NCBI GenBank assembly: GCA_036558745.1
Contig: DATBEZ010000081.1
Span: 22,571-86,570 of the forward strand
Source: JAMXLJ01 sp036558745
GTDB taxonomy: Bacteria; Actinomycetota; Acidimicrobiia; IMCC26256; JAMXLJ01
DNA: 64,000 nucleotides
Direction of reading: 5' to 3'
Part shown: positions 42,903 through 51,829 of the stretch, piece by piece
Layout: each line of letters starts with the position of its first letter
Position numbering within the stretch: position 1 is the stretch's first letter
Translations under genes and position numbers: made by a program
Notes under the pieces: generated by a model
The model's input: the letters and a program-made list of their open reading frames with translations, nothing else
Told to the model about the DNA's origin: nothing
Databases searched by the model: none

Positions 42903-44453
42903 GTGGAGGTCGCGCTCAGCATCAACGATTTCCTGGACCGGGCCGAGCTGGTCTACGGCGAGCGCGTCGCGGTCGTCGACGAGCCCGCGACCACACCCGG
43001 TGCACCCGCGTCGCTCGGCCGGTTGACATACGGTGAGCTCGCCGCGATGGCCCGCAGTCTCGCAGTGTCGCTCGACGAGCTGGGCCTCGAAGCGGGGGAG
43101 CGCGTCGCGATCGTGTCGCCCAACGCGGCTCGCTTCCTCACCACGCTGTTCGGCGTGAGCGGCTACGGCCGGGCGATCGTGCCGATCAACTTCCGACTCA
43201 ACGCAGACGAGGTCGCATACATCGTCGGTCACTCGCAGGCGTCGGTGCTGCTCGTCGACCCGGAGTACGACGGTCTGCTGCGCGATATCGACGTGAAGCA
43301 CCGGTTCGTGCTCGGTGCCGAGACCGACGCGGAGCTGTTCCACCGCGACGGCAGGCCCAAGCACCGGAGCGACGACGAGCGCGCGACCGCGTCGATCAAC
43401 TACACGTCGGGGACGACCGCACGGCCCAAGGGTGTGCAGCTCACACACCGCAGCCTGTGGCTCAACGCGTCGATCTTCGGCTGGCACGCCGGTGTCAGCG
43501 ACCGCGACGTGTACCTGCACACGCTGCCGATGTTCCACTGCAACGGCTGGGGCCTTCCCTACGCGCTGGCGGGGATGGGGGCGCGGCAGGTCGTCATCCG
43601 CAAGATCGACGGCGAGGACATCCTCGGACGCGTCGAGGCGGAGGGCATCACGTTTCTGGCCGGCGCGCCCGCGGTCGTCGCCGCGGTGCTCGACGCCGCG
43701 GCCCAGCGTCGCGAGCGCGGCGAGCAGATCCCGGGCCGCGACCGGGTGCGCATGGTCGTGGCCGGTGCACCCCCGCCGTCGAAGGTGATCGAGCGGGTCG
43801 AGACCGAGCTCGGCTGGGAGTTCTTCCAGATCTACGGCCTCACCGAGACGGCGCCGCTCCTCACGGTCAACCGGCGTCGAGCGGAGTGGGACGATCTCGA
43901 CCCCGCGGAGCGGGCGCGGCTGCTCTCACGCGCCGGCGCGCCCGCCATCGGCGTGCGGGTCGACGTCGACGCGCGCGGCGAAGTGCTCGCGCGCGCCAAC
44001 CACGTGTTCGAGGGCTACTGGGACCAGCCGGAGGAGACCGCGAAGGCGATCGTCGACGGCTGGTTCCACACCGGCGACGGCGGTGAGCTCGACGGCGCGT
44101 ATCTCGTGATCTCCGACCGCAAGAAGGACGTGATCATCTCGGGTGGCGAGAACGTGTCGTCGATCGAGGTCGAGGACTGTCTCTACCAGCACCCGGCCGT
44201 CGCCGAGTGCGGCGTCATCGGCGTGCCGGACGACAAGTGGGGCGAGACCGTGAAGGCGCTCGTCGTGGTGCGCGACGGGCAGGCCGTCACCGAGGTCGAG
44301 GTCATCGAGCACTGCCGTTCACGGCTCGCGCACTTCAAGTGCCCGACGTCGGTCGAGTTCCGCGACGCCCTGCCGCGCACGGCGACCGGCAAGCTCCAGA
44401 AGTTCAAGCTGCGCTCGGGCTACTGGGCCGGTCAGGACCGCCAGGTCCACTGA
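42903..44453 (+). CDS. AMP-binding acyl-CoA synthetase
   Basis: 516 residues of the ANL superfamily. Phosphate loop NYTSGTTARPKGVQLTH, A4 FQIYGLTETAPL, A7 WFHTGDGGELDGAYLVISDRKKDVIISGGENVSSIEVED, and the A10 lysine in PRTATGKLQKFKL. It activates a carboxylic acid as acyl-AMP then acyl-CoA. The chain length specificity cannot be read, but similar enzymes act on medium-chain or aromatic acids. GTG at 42903 has AAGGGGGAG upstream. It ends at hairpin B1, facing the MMPL gene. Confidence 0.93.
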   Translation: MEVALSINDFLDRAELVYGERVAVVDEPATTPGAPASLGRLTYGELAAMARSLAVSLDELGLEAGERVAIVSPNAARFLTTLFGVSGYGRAIVPINFRLNADEVAYIVGHSQASVLLVDPEYDGLLRDIDVKHRFVLGAETDAELFHRDGRPKHRSDDERATASINYTSGTTARPKGVQLTHRSLWLNASIFGWHAGVSDRDVYLHTLPMFHCNGWGLPYALAGMGARQVVIRKIDGEDILGRVEAEGITFLAGAPAVVAAVLDAAAQRRERGEQIPGRDRVRMVVAGAPPPSKVIERVETELGWEFFQIYGLTETAPLLTVNRRRAEWDDLDPAERARLLSRAGAPAIGVRVDVDARGEVLARANHVFEGYWDQPEETAKAIVDGWFHTGDGGELDGAYLVISDRKKDVIISGGENVSSIEVEDCLYQHPAVAECGVIGVPDDKWGETVKALVVVRDGQAVTEVEVIEHCRSRLAHFKCPTSVEFRDALPRTATGKLQKFKLRSGYWAGQDRQVH

Positions 44454-44467
44454 CGAACCCCCGCCCG

Positions 44468-44511
44468 GTTGGGACACGATCCGGTGCTCTGGCACCGGAT
44501 CGTGTCCCAAC
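44468..44511. terminator. Hairpin B1 (GTTGGGACA family) at a convergent junction
   Basis: A perfect 20-bp stem (arms GTTGGGACACGATCCGGTGC and its mirror) with a 4-nt loop. It lies between the convergent acyl-CoA synthetase and MMPL genes. Left-arm similarity to hairpin B2 at 62359 is 14 of 17 bases. Confidence 0.85.
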
Positions 44512-44556
44512 GCGGGTCGGGGGTGAGCCGGGGGGAGGGGCGATCGGTGGTGAGGG

Positions 44557-46755
44557 TCAGCCGACGGGGAGCTCCTCGCGCTCCTCGGCGCGCACCGCGG
44601 CCTCGATCTCGGCGGCCTGGTCACCCTCGACGTTGACACGGGGCAGCACGCGGTCGAGCCAGCGGGGGAGCCACCAGTTGGCGTTGCCGAGCAGCTCCAT
44701 GGTCGCGGGGACGAGCACCATGCGCACGATCGTCGCGTCGATGAAGACGGCCGCGGCGAGGCCGAAGCCGACCATCTTGAGCACGCGCAGGTCCTGCAGC
44801 ACGAACGACAGGAACACCGCGATCATGATCGCCGCGGCCGCGGTGATCACCCGTGCCGTCGCCGCGAGACCGTCGGCGACGGACTCCGCGTTGTTCCCGG
44901 TGCGCAACCACTCCTCACGGATGCGCGAGATGAGGAACACCTCGTAGTCCATCGAGAGGCCGAAGAGCACCGCGAACAGCATCATCGGCACCCACGACTC
45001 GACCGGACCCTTCTCGACGCCGAAGAGCGACTTGCCCCAACCCCACTGGAACACCGCGACGACGAGCCCGTACGCGGCGCCGATGGAGAGCAGGTTCATG
45101 ATCGCGGCCTTGAAGGCGACGACCACCGAGCGGAACACGCACATGAGCAGCACGAACGACAGCGCGATCACGGCGGCGATGAAGTAGGGGAGCCGTCGCC
45201 CGATCGTGTTGCTGACGTCGATGCCGATCGCGGTCGCGCCGCCGACGTCGACCTTCGCGCCGGTGCCCTTCACCGCGACGGGTATCACGTCGTCGCGCAG
45301 GTGATGGACGAGCTTCTCGGTCGTGACGCTCTGGGGTGACGTCGCCGGGATGACGTTGACGATGGCGGCGTCGCCCTTCGAGTTGAGCTGGGGCGGGCTG
45401 ACGAACACCACCCCCGGCACCTTGGCGAGGTCCTCGTGCAACGGGACGAGCACGCGCTGCGAACCGGGCGCGGACAGGTCGACCGCGACGAGGAGCGGAC
45501 CGTTGTGGCCGGGGCCAAAGCCCTTGGCCAGCAGGTCGTAGGCCTTGCGGGTCGTCTGGCTGGGCAGGTCGTTGCCCGCATCCGCGTTGCCGAGGTGCAT
45601 CGAGAACAACGGCAGCGCGAGGACGATCAGCACCGCGACCGACACGAGTGCGGCCGCCCAGGGGTAGCGCTGGATCTCGCGGCTCCACCGCCATGCGACC
45701 GTCTGGCGGTGGTCGCCCTCCTTGCGGTGCAGGAACGGGATGCTGAACTTGTCGATGTTGCGCCCTGCGAAGCCGAGCGTCGCGGGCAGGAGCGTGATCG
45801 ACGCGAGCATCACCATCGCGACCGCGGCCGACGCGCCCAGCGCGAGCCCGTTGAGGAACGAGAAGCGCATCAGGAACATGCCCAGCAGCGAGATGACGAC
45901 GATCGTGCCCGCGAAGAGGACCGCGCGCCCTGCGGTGTTCGCAGCCTCGAGCACCGCGCCCTCGGGGTCCTTGCCCTTCGCCAGACCCTGGCGGTAGCGG
46001 GTGAGGATGAACAACGCATAGTCGATGCCGACGCCGATACCGATCATCGACGCGACCTGCGGCGCGAACACCGGCACCTTCATGACGTGGGCGAGCAGTT
46101 CGACGATCGCGAGCCCGATCCCGATGCCGGACAGCGCGGTGAGGATCGGCAGTCCCGTCGCGAGCAGCGAGCCGAACGCGATCAGCAGGATGACGATCGC
46201 GGCGAGCACGCCGATGAGCTCGGTGGGCGTGCTCCCGCTGCCCTGCTGACCCTGCTCGATCGGCATGCCACCGAGCTCGTACTGCACGCCGTGGCCGCTC
46301 GCGGCCTTCGCCTCGTCGGCCCAGTGTTGCGAAAGGTCCTTGCTCACCTTGTCGGTGCGCACGTCGAGCTGCACGGTCGCGTAGCCGATCGTGCCGTCCT
46401 GCGCGACCTGCTGCGCCGCGGCCGGGTCGGTGAAGCTGCGCGCACCGGTGACGTGCTGCGTGTGCGACAAGTCCTGCAGCAGCTTCTGGGTGCGCGCCTG
46501 CACCGCCGGGCTCCGCACGCCCGACGTGGAGTGCACGACGAGGTCGAACGTGTCACCCGACTGCGCCGGGAACCTGCTCTTCAAGAGGTCGTACGCGCGC
46601 TGCGACTCGGTGTTCTGACCGCTGAAGCTCTTGTCGAGCGCTCCGCCGGCGGCCTTTCCGATCACACTGAACGCGAGCAACGCGACGATCCAGGTGACGA
46701 GCACGGTCCAGCGGTGCTTGTAGCACCAGTGGGTCAGGCGTTCGAGGCGCATCAC
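44557..46755 (-). CDS. MMPL-family RND transporter
   Basis: 732 residues with about 12 transmembrane helices in two repeats of six (LIGVLAAIVILLIAFGSLLATG.. and YFIAAVIALSFVLLMCVFRS..), separated by two large outer domains. The charged motif GIGVGIDYALFILTRYRQGL in helix 4-5 and FGLSMDYEVFLISRIREEW in helix 10-11 carry the proton-relay Asp residues typical of mycobacterial MmpL and RND lipid exporters. It exports lipids or drugs. Start at GTG 46755 or ATG 46752: GTGATG overlaps the MarR stop codon, showing coupling to the regulator. Confidence 0.92.
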   Translation of the reverse strand: MMRLERLTHWCYKHRWTVLVTWIVALLAFSVIGKAAGGALDKSFSGQNTESQRAYDLLKSRFPAQSGDTFDLVVHSTSGVRSPAVQARTQKLLQDLSHTQHVTGARSFTDPAAAQQVAQDGTIGYATVQLDVRTDKVSKDLSQHWADEAKAASGHGVQYELGGMPIEQGQQGSGSTPTELIGVLAAIVILLIAFGSLLATGLPILTALSGIGIGLAIVELLAHVMKVPVFAPQVASMIGIGVGIDYALFILTRYRQGLAKGKDPEGAVLEAANTAGRAVLFAGTIVVISLLGMFLMRFSFLNGLALGASAAVAMVMLASITLLPATLGFAGRNIDKFSIPFLHRKEGDHRQTVAWRWSREIQRYPWAAALVSVAVLIVLALPLFSMHLGNADAGNDLPSQTTRKAYDLLAKGFGPGHNGPLLVAVDLSAPGSQRVLVPLHEDLAKVPGVVFVSPPQLNSKGDAAIVNVIPATSPQSVTTEKLVHHLRDDVIPVAVKGTGAKVDVGGATAIGIDVSNTIGRRLPYFIAAVIALSFVLLMCVFRSVVVAFKAAIMNLLSIGAAYGLVVAVFQWGWGKSLFGVEKGPVESWVPMMLFAVLFGLSMDYEVFLISRIREEWLRTGNNAESVADGLAATARVITAAAAIMIAVFLSFVLQDLRVLKMVGFGLAAAVFIDATIVRMVLVPATMELLGNANWWLPRWLDRVLPRVNVEGDQAAEIEAAVRAEEREELPVG

Positions 46756-47324
46756 GCGTTCCTTTCGGGGGGAAGGTCGGCGGTCGAGTCCTGGGTCGAG
46801 GTCGCTTCGCGAATGTCGGTTGGACGGTGGGAGGTGTCGGAACTCATCGACGTCGACGTGAGGCTCCCGGGATCGAAGGCCTCGGCGTTCTTCGTGAGGC
46901 GCTCGAGCACGTCGAAGAAGTGCGCGAGCTCGGCGTCGTCGAGCCCCGCGCGCAGGGCGGTCTCGAAGGCGAGCGCGCCGTGCTTCATGCGGCGGAACGT
47001 CTCCCGGCCGGCGTCGGTCAGCTCGGCCCGCCAGACGCGTCGATCACCGGGGTCGCGCTGGCGGGTCACGAGCCCCGCCGCCTCGAGGCGGTCGAGGTGG
47101 TACGTGACCGTCGCGCCCTCGACGTGGATGCGCCCGGCCAGCTCCCGCTGGCTGATCGGTCCGCTCAGTGCCAGGCTCAGCAGCACCGACCAGGCCGGCA
47201 GCGACCCGCCGCAGCGGGCGAGGGTCTCGACGAAGCGGCCGGAGACGATCTTGCCGGTGAACGCCAGCGCGCGCCCGACGACCTGGCTGTCCTCGCCGAT
47301 GTCCCAGCTCGGGTCAGGAACCAT
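46752..47324 (-). CDS. MarR-family transcriptional regulator
   Basis: 190 residues. The winged helix is LSLALSGPISQRELAGRIHVEGATVTYHLDRLEAAGLVTRQRDPGDRRVWRAELT, typical MarR, with a C-terminal disordered tail rich in Ser/Thr. The ATG at 47324 was chosen because a palindrome with a -10-like AATACT is directly upstream; TTG at 47363 is in frame. The stop is fused to the MMPL start, so this protein most likely represses the exporter and itself. Confidence 0.88.
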   Translation of the reverse strand: MVPDPSWDIGEDSQVVGRALAFTGKIVSGRFVETLARCGGSLPAWSVLLSLALSGPISQRELAGRIHVEGATVTYHLDRLEAAGLVTRQRDPGDRRVWRAELTDAGRETFRRMKHGALAFETALRAGLDDAELAHFFDVLERLTKNAEAFDPGSLTSTSMSSDTSHRPTDIREATSTQDSTADLPPERNA

Positions 47325-47329
47325 CGAGA

Positions 47330-47342
47330 TCGAAGTATTCGA
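47330..47342. promoter_or_regulatory. Palindrome at the MarR promoter, likely operator
   Basis: TCGAA, three bases, TTCGA, lying 5-18 nt upstream of the MarR ATG and overlapping AATACT, a possible -10 box. The position fits autoregulation. Confidence 0.5.
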
Positions 47343-47379
47343 CGTCTGACGGTTCGAGGTCAACCCATTGTGACGAGGG

Positions 47380-48138
47380 TCACGGTGCCGGCTCGACGGT
47401 CACGCTGCCCTCGCTGGCGTGGGCCCGGATGCGCAGGGTCGAGCGGGGGTCGGTCGGGATCTGGACGCGCGTGGAGCCCTCCGATGCACCGGCGTCGACC
47501 CGGTACGCGGTGCCGTCGTGGGGGACGACAACGGCGACGTGACCCTCGCTCGCATGCGCGTCCACCCGGTGAGGGTCGGTCGCGAACGACAGGTCGACGC
47601 TGCCCTCGCCGGCCGACGCCTGCACATCGGTGCTGCGCAGACCGGTCGCGTGCACGGTGCCTTCGGACGCGTGCGCGACCACCGGACCGGTCACGTCGGT
47701 GAGCGTCACGCTGCCCTCGCCCGCGAGTGCCTCGAGCGCGTTCGTCGTTCCGGTCACGTTGACGCGGTCCTTCGCGTGGGCGACGACGCGGGTCGCCGGG
47801 GGGACCTCGACCCGGTAGTGGGCCTGGCAGTTCTGGTCCAGGACGGGCGCGCAACTCGCGCGCACGACGAGACGGTCGCCGTCGACGTGGAACGACGTGT
47901 GCGTTCGAATGAGGCCGCGGTGGATGACCGCGTGCACGACGACGCGCGAGCCCGGGACGGCGACGACGTCGAGGGTTCCCGCGTGGATGTTGAAGTCGAC
48001 GACGCTCACCGGGGTCGTGACGACGCGCGTGAACGAGCGGCTGTCGAAGGAGATCTGCGCGACGACGTTCGCGCTACCCCACACCAACAAGAGGGCGGTG
48101 AGCCCGCTCCCGCCGATGCGCCACAGTCCGCGGGTCAT
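47380..48138 (-). CDS. DUF4097-like beta-helix protein
   Basis: 252 residues. One N-terminal TM helix (SGLTALLLVWGSANVVAQ) is followed by a DUF4097-type right-handed beta-helix. Six coils carry the motif A-x-E-G-[ST]-V (GEGSVTL, SEGTVHA, GEGSVDL, SEGHVAV, SEGSTRV, SEGSVTV), spaced by 20-25 residues. The protein would sit at the outer face. The ATG at 48138 overlaps the stop of the response regulator (ATGA), so the sensor, regulator and this protein form one operon; it may help sense the cell envelope. Confidence 0.85.
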   Translation of the reverse strand: MTRGLWRIGGSGLTALLLVWGSANVVAQISFDSRSFTRVVTTPVSVVDFNIHAGTLDVVAVPGSRVVVHAVIHRGLIRTHTSFHVDGDRLVVRASCAPVLDQNCQAHYRVEVPPATRVVAHAKDRVNVTGTTNALEALAGEGSVTLTDVTGPVVAHASEGTVHATGLRSTDVQASAGEGSVDLSFATDPHRVDAHASEGHVAVVVPHDGTAYRVDAGASEGSTRVQIPTDPRSTLRIRAHASEGSVTVEPAP

Positions 48139-48788
48139 GCGTCCTCTCCCACGCCGAGCCACCGGAGGACCGCGAGCACGCGCCGGTTGTCCTCGCTCGT
48201 CGCGACGAGGTCGAGCTTCGTGAAGATGCTGTTCACGTGCTTCTCCACCGCGCCCTCGCTCACGACGAGCCCGCGCGCGATCGCCGCGTTGCTCCGGCCC
48301 TCGGCCATCAGCGCGAGGACCTCGCGCTCACGCGGGGTGAGGCGCTCGAGCGGATCGCGCCGGCGCCGCGCGATGAGTTGACCGACCACCTCGGGGTCGA
48401 GCGCGGTGCCGCCCGCGCCGACGCGCCGGACCGCCTCGACGAAGTCGGCGACGTCGGCGACGCGATCCTTGAGCAGGTAGCCGACCTTCGTGGTGTCGTG
48501 CGCGAGCAGCTCGGTCGCGTAGCGCTCCTCGACGTACTGCGACAGCACGAGGATCCCGACCGCGGGCTGGTGCTCCCGGATCGCGACCGCGGCCCGCAGA
48601 CCGTCGTCGGTGAGGTCGGGCGGCATCCGCACGTCGACGACCGCGAGGTCGGGCTCGTGGTCGCGCACCGCGGCCACGAGCGCGTCGGCGTCGCCGACCG
48701 CGGCGACCACGTCCTCACCGGCGTCGGTGAGCAACCGCGTGAGCCCGGCCCGCAGCAGGGCGGAGTCCTCGCCGATCACGATCCGCAT
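48135..48788 (-). CDS. NarL/FixJ-family response regulator
   Basis: 217 residues. Receiver domain with the phosphoacceptor Asp52 (VVDVRMPP), Thr/Ser in LVLSQY and Lys in GYLLKDRV. LuxR-type HTH at the C-terminus (LTPREREVLALMAEGRSNAAIARGLVVSEGAVEKHVNSIFTKL). It binds DNA as a dimer when phosphorylated. The start is inside the upstream kinase gene, a 13-bp overlap, giving tight coupling. Confidence 0.93.
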   Translation of the reverse strand: MRIVIGEDSALLRAGLTRLLTDAGEDVVAAVGDADALVAAVRDHEPDLAVVDVRMPPDLTDDGLRAAVAIREHQPAVGILVLSQYVEERYATELLAHDTTKVGYLLKDRVADVADFVEAVRRVGAGGTALDPEVVGQLIARRRRDPLERLTPREREVLALMAEGRSNAAIARGLVVSEGAVEKHVNSIFTKLDLVATSEDNRRVLAVLRWLGVGEDA

Positions 48789-50038
48789 GGCATCTCCACC
48801 AGCACCGTCGTCGGCCCGCCGCGCGGGCTCAACACCTGCATCCATCCGCCGAGCGCCTCGACGCGCTCGTGCAGGCCCGCGAGACCCGTTCCCCGGTCCC
48901 CGTCCGCGCCTCCGCGGCCGTTGTCGGTGACCTCGATCACGAGCCGGCCGTCGCGCCGGACCACCTCGACGAGCGCGCGGTCGGCCTGCGCATGACGGTC
49001 GACGTTGGTCAGCGCTTCGCTCACGACGAAGTACGCCGCGCTCTCCACCGCCGCCGACGGGCGCTCCGGCACGTCCACGTGCAGGCTCACGGGCGTCGTC
49101 GCCCGCGCGACGACCGACGAGAGCGCCGCGTCGAGTCCGCGCTCGGTGAGGATGGCCGGGTGGATCCCGCGCACCAGCCCGCGCAGCTCGACGAGCGCGC
49201 GCTTCGCCTCGGCGTGCGCGCCGGTCACGAGCTCGCGCGCCGCCTCCGGGTCGGTGTCGAACTTCTCCTGGGCCATCCCGAGGTCCATCGCGAGTGCGAC
49301 CAGTCGTTGCTGGGCGCCGTCGTGCAGGTCGCGCTCGATGCGGGTGCGCTCCGCCTCGGCGGTGTCGACCGCGGCTTCGCGCCCACGCTCCGACACCGCG
49401 AGCCGGGCCGCGAGCTCGTCCCTGCGGCGCGGGCCGAGGAGGCTCCGGGCGACCCACACGTCGAATCGACCCTTCGCCCGCGTCAGAGCCGGTGCGGAGA
49501 GCATCCCGGCGAGCCCGAGGAGTGCCGCGAGCGCGGCGCCGATTCCCTGGCTCGCCGCGATCGGTCCGAAGTCCGCGGTGTGGCGCGGGAGCGCGGCGAC
49601 GTAGGCGGGCAACAGGAGCAACGCGGCCGCTCCGCACCACACCGCGAGCACGAGCACGCCGAGGACGCCGAGCGGGAGGACGAGCACCAGATACGCGATC
49701 TCGCGCCAGCGCGCCGCGGAGCCGACGCGAGCGAAGAGGCGCCGGAACCAGGACTCATCCGGCAGCGGCGGACGGAGCTCGGGGATCTCGATGCCGAGCA
49801 GTGCGCGCCAGCGCCCTCGCTCGGCGCGCGCCAGGCCCGTCGCCACGACGAAGAGCAGCCAGATGAGCGGCAGCGCGAGCGGGAAGACGATGAGCAAGCC
49901 TGCCGACGTGGCGAGCAGCGTGATCGTGACGGTGAACGACACGACGCCGACGAAAAGATCCAGGATGCCGGCGACGAGTGACCACCATGTCGCGGGAACG
50001 CGGCGGCGGTCGAGGAACAGGTCGATCACGCCGCTCAC
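48776..50038 (-). CDS. NarL-type sensor histidine kinase
   Basis: 420 residues. About five to six hydrophobic helices in the N-terminal 185 residues form a membrane sensor of the actinobacterial type. HisKA_3 with ERDLHDGAQQRL places the phosphorylated His at 239. HATPase_c follows (VVSEALTNVDRHAQ, VTDNGRGG, GTGLAGLHERVEALGG). GTG at 50038. It phosphorylates the response regulator encoded 13 bp inside its own end. The signal is unknown but the operon's DUF4097 protein suggests an envelope signal. Confidence 0.93.
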   Translation of the reverse strand: MSGVIDLFLDRRRVPATWWSLVAGILDLFVGVVSFTVTITLLATSAGLLIVFPLALPLIWLLFVVATGLARAERGRWRALLGIEIPELRPPLPDESWFRRLFARVGSAARWREIAYLVLVLPLGVLGVLVLAVWCGAAALLLLPAYVAALPRHTADFGPIAASQGIGAALAALLGLAGMLSAPALTRAKGRFDVWVARSLLGPRRRDELAARLAVSERGREAAVDTAEAERTRIERDLHDGAQQRLVALAMDLGMAQEKFDTDPEAARELVTGAHAEAKRALVELRGLVRGIHPAILTERGLDAALSSVVARATTPVSLHVDVPERPSAAVESAAYFVVSEALTNVDRHAQADRALVEVVRRDGRLVIEVTDNGRGGADGDRGTGLAGLHERVEALGGWMQVLSPRGGPTTVLVEMPCGS

Positions 50039-50114
50039 GCTACGAAACGCCGCCCCGACGTGAAATGGTGCTGGTCGGCGTAGCGGCAGTGGGGATATCC
50101 GGAATCACGCGTTG

Positions 50115-51002
50115 TCAGGCCAGACGAGGCAGGACGTCGGTCGCGATCTGCTCGACGACCTCCTCCGGGTCGTCCCAGACCGAGTCGTCGGGTCGTGGAT
50201 GGTGGAAGACGACGTCGGTGAACCCGAGCGCTCGGTAGCGGCCCACGAAGTCCTCGAACGCGGCGACGCTCGCGATCGGTCGCTCGCCCGTGTTGTCGAT
50301 CATGTAGATGCGCCGGATCTCCGTCGGGTCGCGCCCGAGCGACGCGCACGCGTCCTCCAGGCGATGGAGCTGGGCGCGGACGGCCTGCTCGGTCTCGTCA
50401 GGCGTCGGGTCGGGACGCTCCCGGTCGCCGAGGGTGATCCACGCGTCGCCGAGACGTGCGGCGAGCGCGAGCGTGCGCGGGCCGGTCGCGGCGATCGCGA
50501 GCGGGACGCGCGGCCGCTGCACGCAGCCCGGGACCATCCGCGCCTCGTCGACCGTGTAGAACACGCCGCGGTGTGACGTGACCGGCTCGCGCAGCAGCCG
50601 GTCCAACACCTCGACGAACTCGCGAAGACGGTCGACGCGCCGACGAGGGCTCAGCACCTCGCCGCCGAGCACCGTCGCGTCGAAGCCGATGCCTCCCGCG
50701 CCGACCCCGAGCTCGAGCCGTCCGCCGGAGACGTGGTCGATCGTCATCGCGTCCTTCGCGAGCGTGACCGGATGGCGGAAGTTCGGCGACGCGACCATCG
50801 TCCCGATGCGGACGGAGCGCGTCGCGGCGGCGACGCCCGTCAACCACGGGATCGTCGCGTGCCATTCGTGGTCGCGGTACCGCCGCCACGACAGGTGGTC
50901 GTACGTCCAGAGGTGGTCGTAGCCGAGCGCGTCGATGCGCTGCGCGCGCGCCACCGTCTCGGGCCAGGGATCCGCCGGGAGGAGCACGACGCCGACGCGC
51001 AT
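50115..51002 (-). CDS. Luciferase-like (LLM) F420-dependent oxidoreductase
   Basis: 295 residues of the bacterial luciferase TIM-barrel family: RVGVVLLPADPWPETVARAQRIDALGYDHLWTYDHL, then RIGTMVASPNFRHPVTLAKDAMTIDHVSGGRLELGVGAGG. The short length and this opening are typical of F420-using actinobacterial members rather than FMN monooxygenases. It transfers hydride between F420 and an organic substrate, which is not known. ATG at 51002 follows a TACCGT box by 6 nt and has no ribosome site, so the mRNA is probably leaderless. Confidence 0.88.
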   Translation of the reverse strand: MRVGVVLLPADPWPETVARAQRIDALGYDHLWTYDHLSWRRYRDHEWHATIPWLTGVAAATRSVRIGTMVASPNFRHPVTLAKDAMTIDHVSGGRLELGVGAGGIGFDATVLGGEVLSPRRRVDRLREFVEVLDRLLREPVTSHRGVFYTVDEARMVPGCVQRPRVPLAIAATGPRTLALAARLGDAWITLGDRERPDPTPDETEQAVRAQLHRLEDACASLGRDPTEIRRIYMIDNTGERPIASVAAFEDFVGRYRALGFTDVVFHHPRPDDSVWDDPEEVVEQIATDVLPRLA

Positions 51003-51008
51003 GCGGCG

Positions 51009-51014
51009 ACGGTA
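51009..51014 (-). promoter_or_regulatory. -10 box TACCGT, leaderless type
   Basis: TACCGT on the minus strand, 6 nt before the ATG at 51002 of the LLM gene. Confidence 0.6.
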
Positions 51015-51028
51015 GCGGCGCGCCGGAC

Positions 51029-51772
51029 CTACGCCGCGGTCTCGCTGTCGCCGCCGGCGGCGCCGGCCTCGGGCCTCGCGTCGGCTACGGCTGGCAAGGG
51101 CGGCATCGGCCGTCGCGCGATCTCCAGCGCCTCTGCTCTCGGCAGGCCGAGCAGCAACAGCACGCCGGCCGCGGCGTCGATCTCCGCACCCGCGGTGAGC
51201 ACGCCGTCGAGCTTGCCCCGCAGCACGGCGAGCACACCGCCACCGATGAGGAACGGCACCGCACCGAGGTCCTCGATCATGAAGCGGTGCTGCTCGACGC
51301 CCGTCATGACGTCACGCATCATGCGCCCGTTCAGCGCGGTCCAGATCTGCGGGTGCTTGGAGAACGCGGCGTGAACGAGGAACGCGGCCCAGATCGGGTC
51401 GCGGTCGATGCTCGTGATCGTGTTGCGGGTCGCGACCGCCACCCGCTCCGCAGGGTCCTCGAGCCCCCCGGTCAGACGGTCGTTCTCGCCCGCCAGCTCC
51501 TCTGCCGCCTGACCGAGCAGCGCGTCGACGAGGTCGTCGCGCGTCTCGAAGTAGCCGTAGAACGTGCCGAAGCCGACATCGGCCGCGTCGGTGATCTCGG
51601 CCACCGTCAGTCCGTCCACCCCGCGCTCGGCCACGAGACGGCGGGCCGCGTCGAGCAGGCTCCGACGGGTCGTCACCCGCCGCCGTCCCCGCCGTCCCGG
51701 ACGCGCCTCGAGCTCGGGATCGGTCTCCGTCGCGTTCGCCGACTCACGGGTCGCGGCGTTTTCGATGGCCAT
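51029..51772 (-). CDS. TetR/AcrR family transcriptional regulator
   Basis: 247 residues. The HTH is LTVAEITDAADVGFGTFYGYFETRDDLVDALL, near residue 55-85. The ligand domain has PIWAAFLVHAAFSKHPQIW. The Ala/Gly-rich tail is not conserved. ATG at 51772 was chosen over GTG at 51790, because the latter lies inside the palindrome at 51777. It is followed 26 bp later by the LLM oxidoreductase on the same strand, though that gene has its own -10 box. Confidence 0.85.
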   Translation of the reverse strand: MAIENAATRESANATETDPELEARPGRRGRRRVTTRRSLLDAARRLVAERGVDGLTVAEITDAADVGFGTFYGYFETRDDLVDALLGQAAEELAGENDRLTGGLEDPAERVAVATRNTITSIDRDPIWAAFLVHAAFSKHPQIWTALNGRMMRDVMTGVEQHRFMIEDLGAVPFLIGGGVLAVLRGKLDGVLTAGAEIDAAAGVLLLLGLPRAEALEIARRPMPPLPAVADARPEAGAAGGDSETAA

Positions 51773-51776
51773 ATCG

Positions 51777-51793
51777 GATGTGATCGTCACATC
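51777..51793. promoter_or_regulatory. Likely autoregulatory TetR operator
   Basis: GATGTGA, TCG, TCACATC: a perfect 7-bp inverted repeat with a 3-bp spacer, 4 bp upstream of the TetR ATG. Confidence 0.65.
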
Positions 51794-51829
51794 GACAAAC
51801 CCGGACGATCAAGGGACGTTGGTCCCTTT

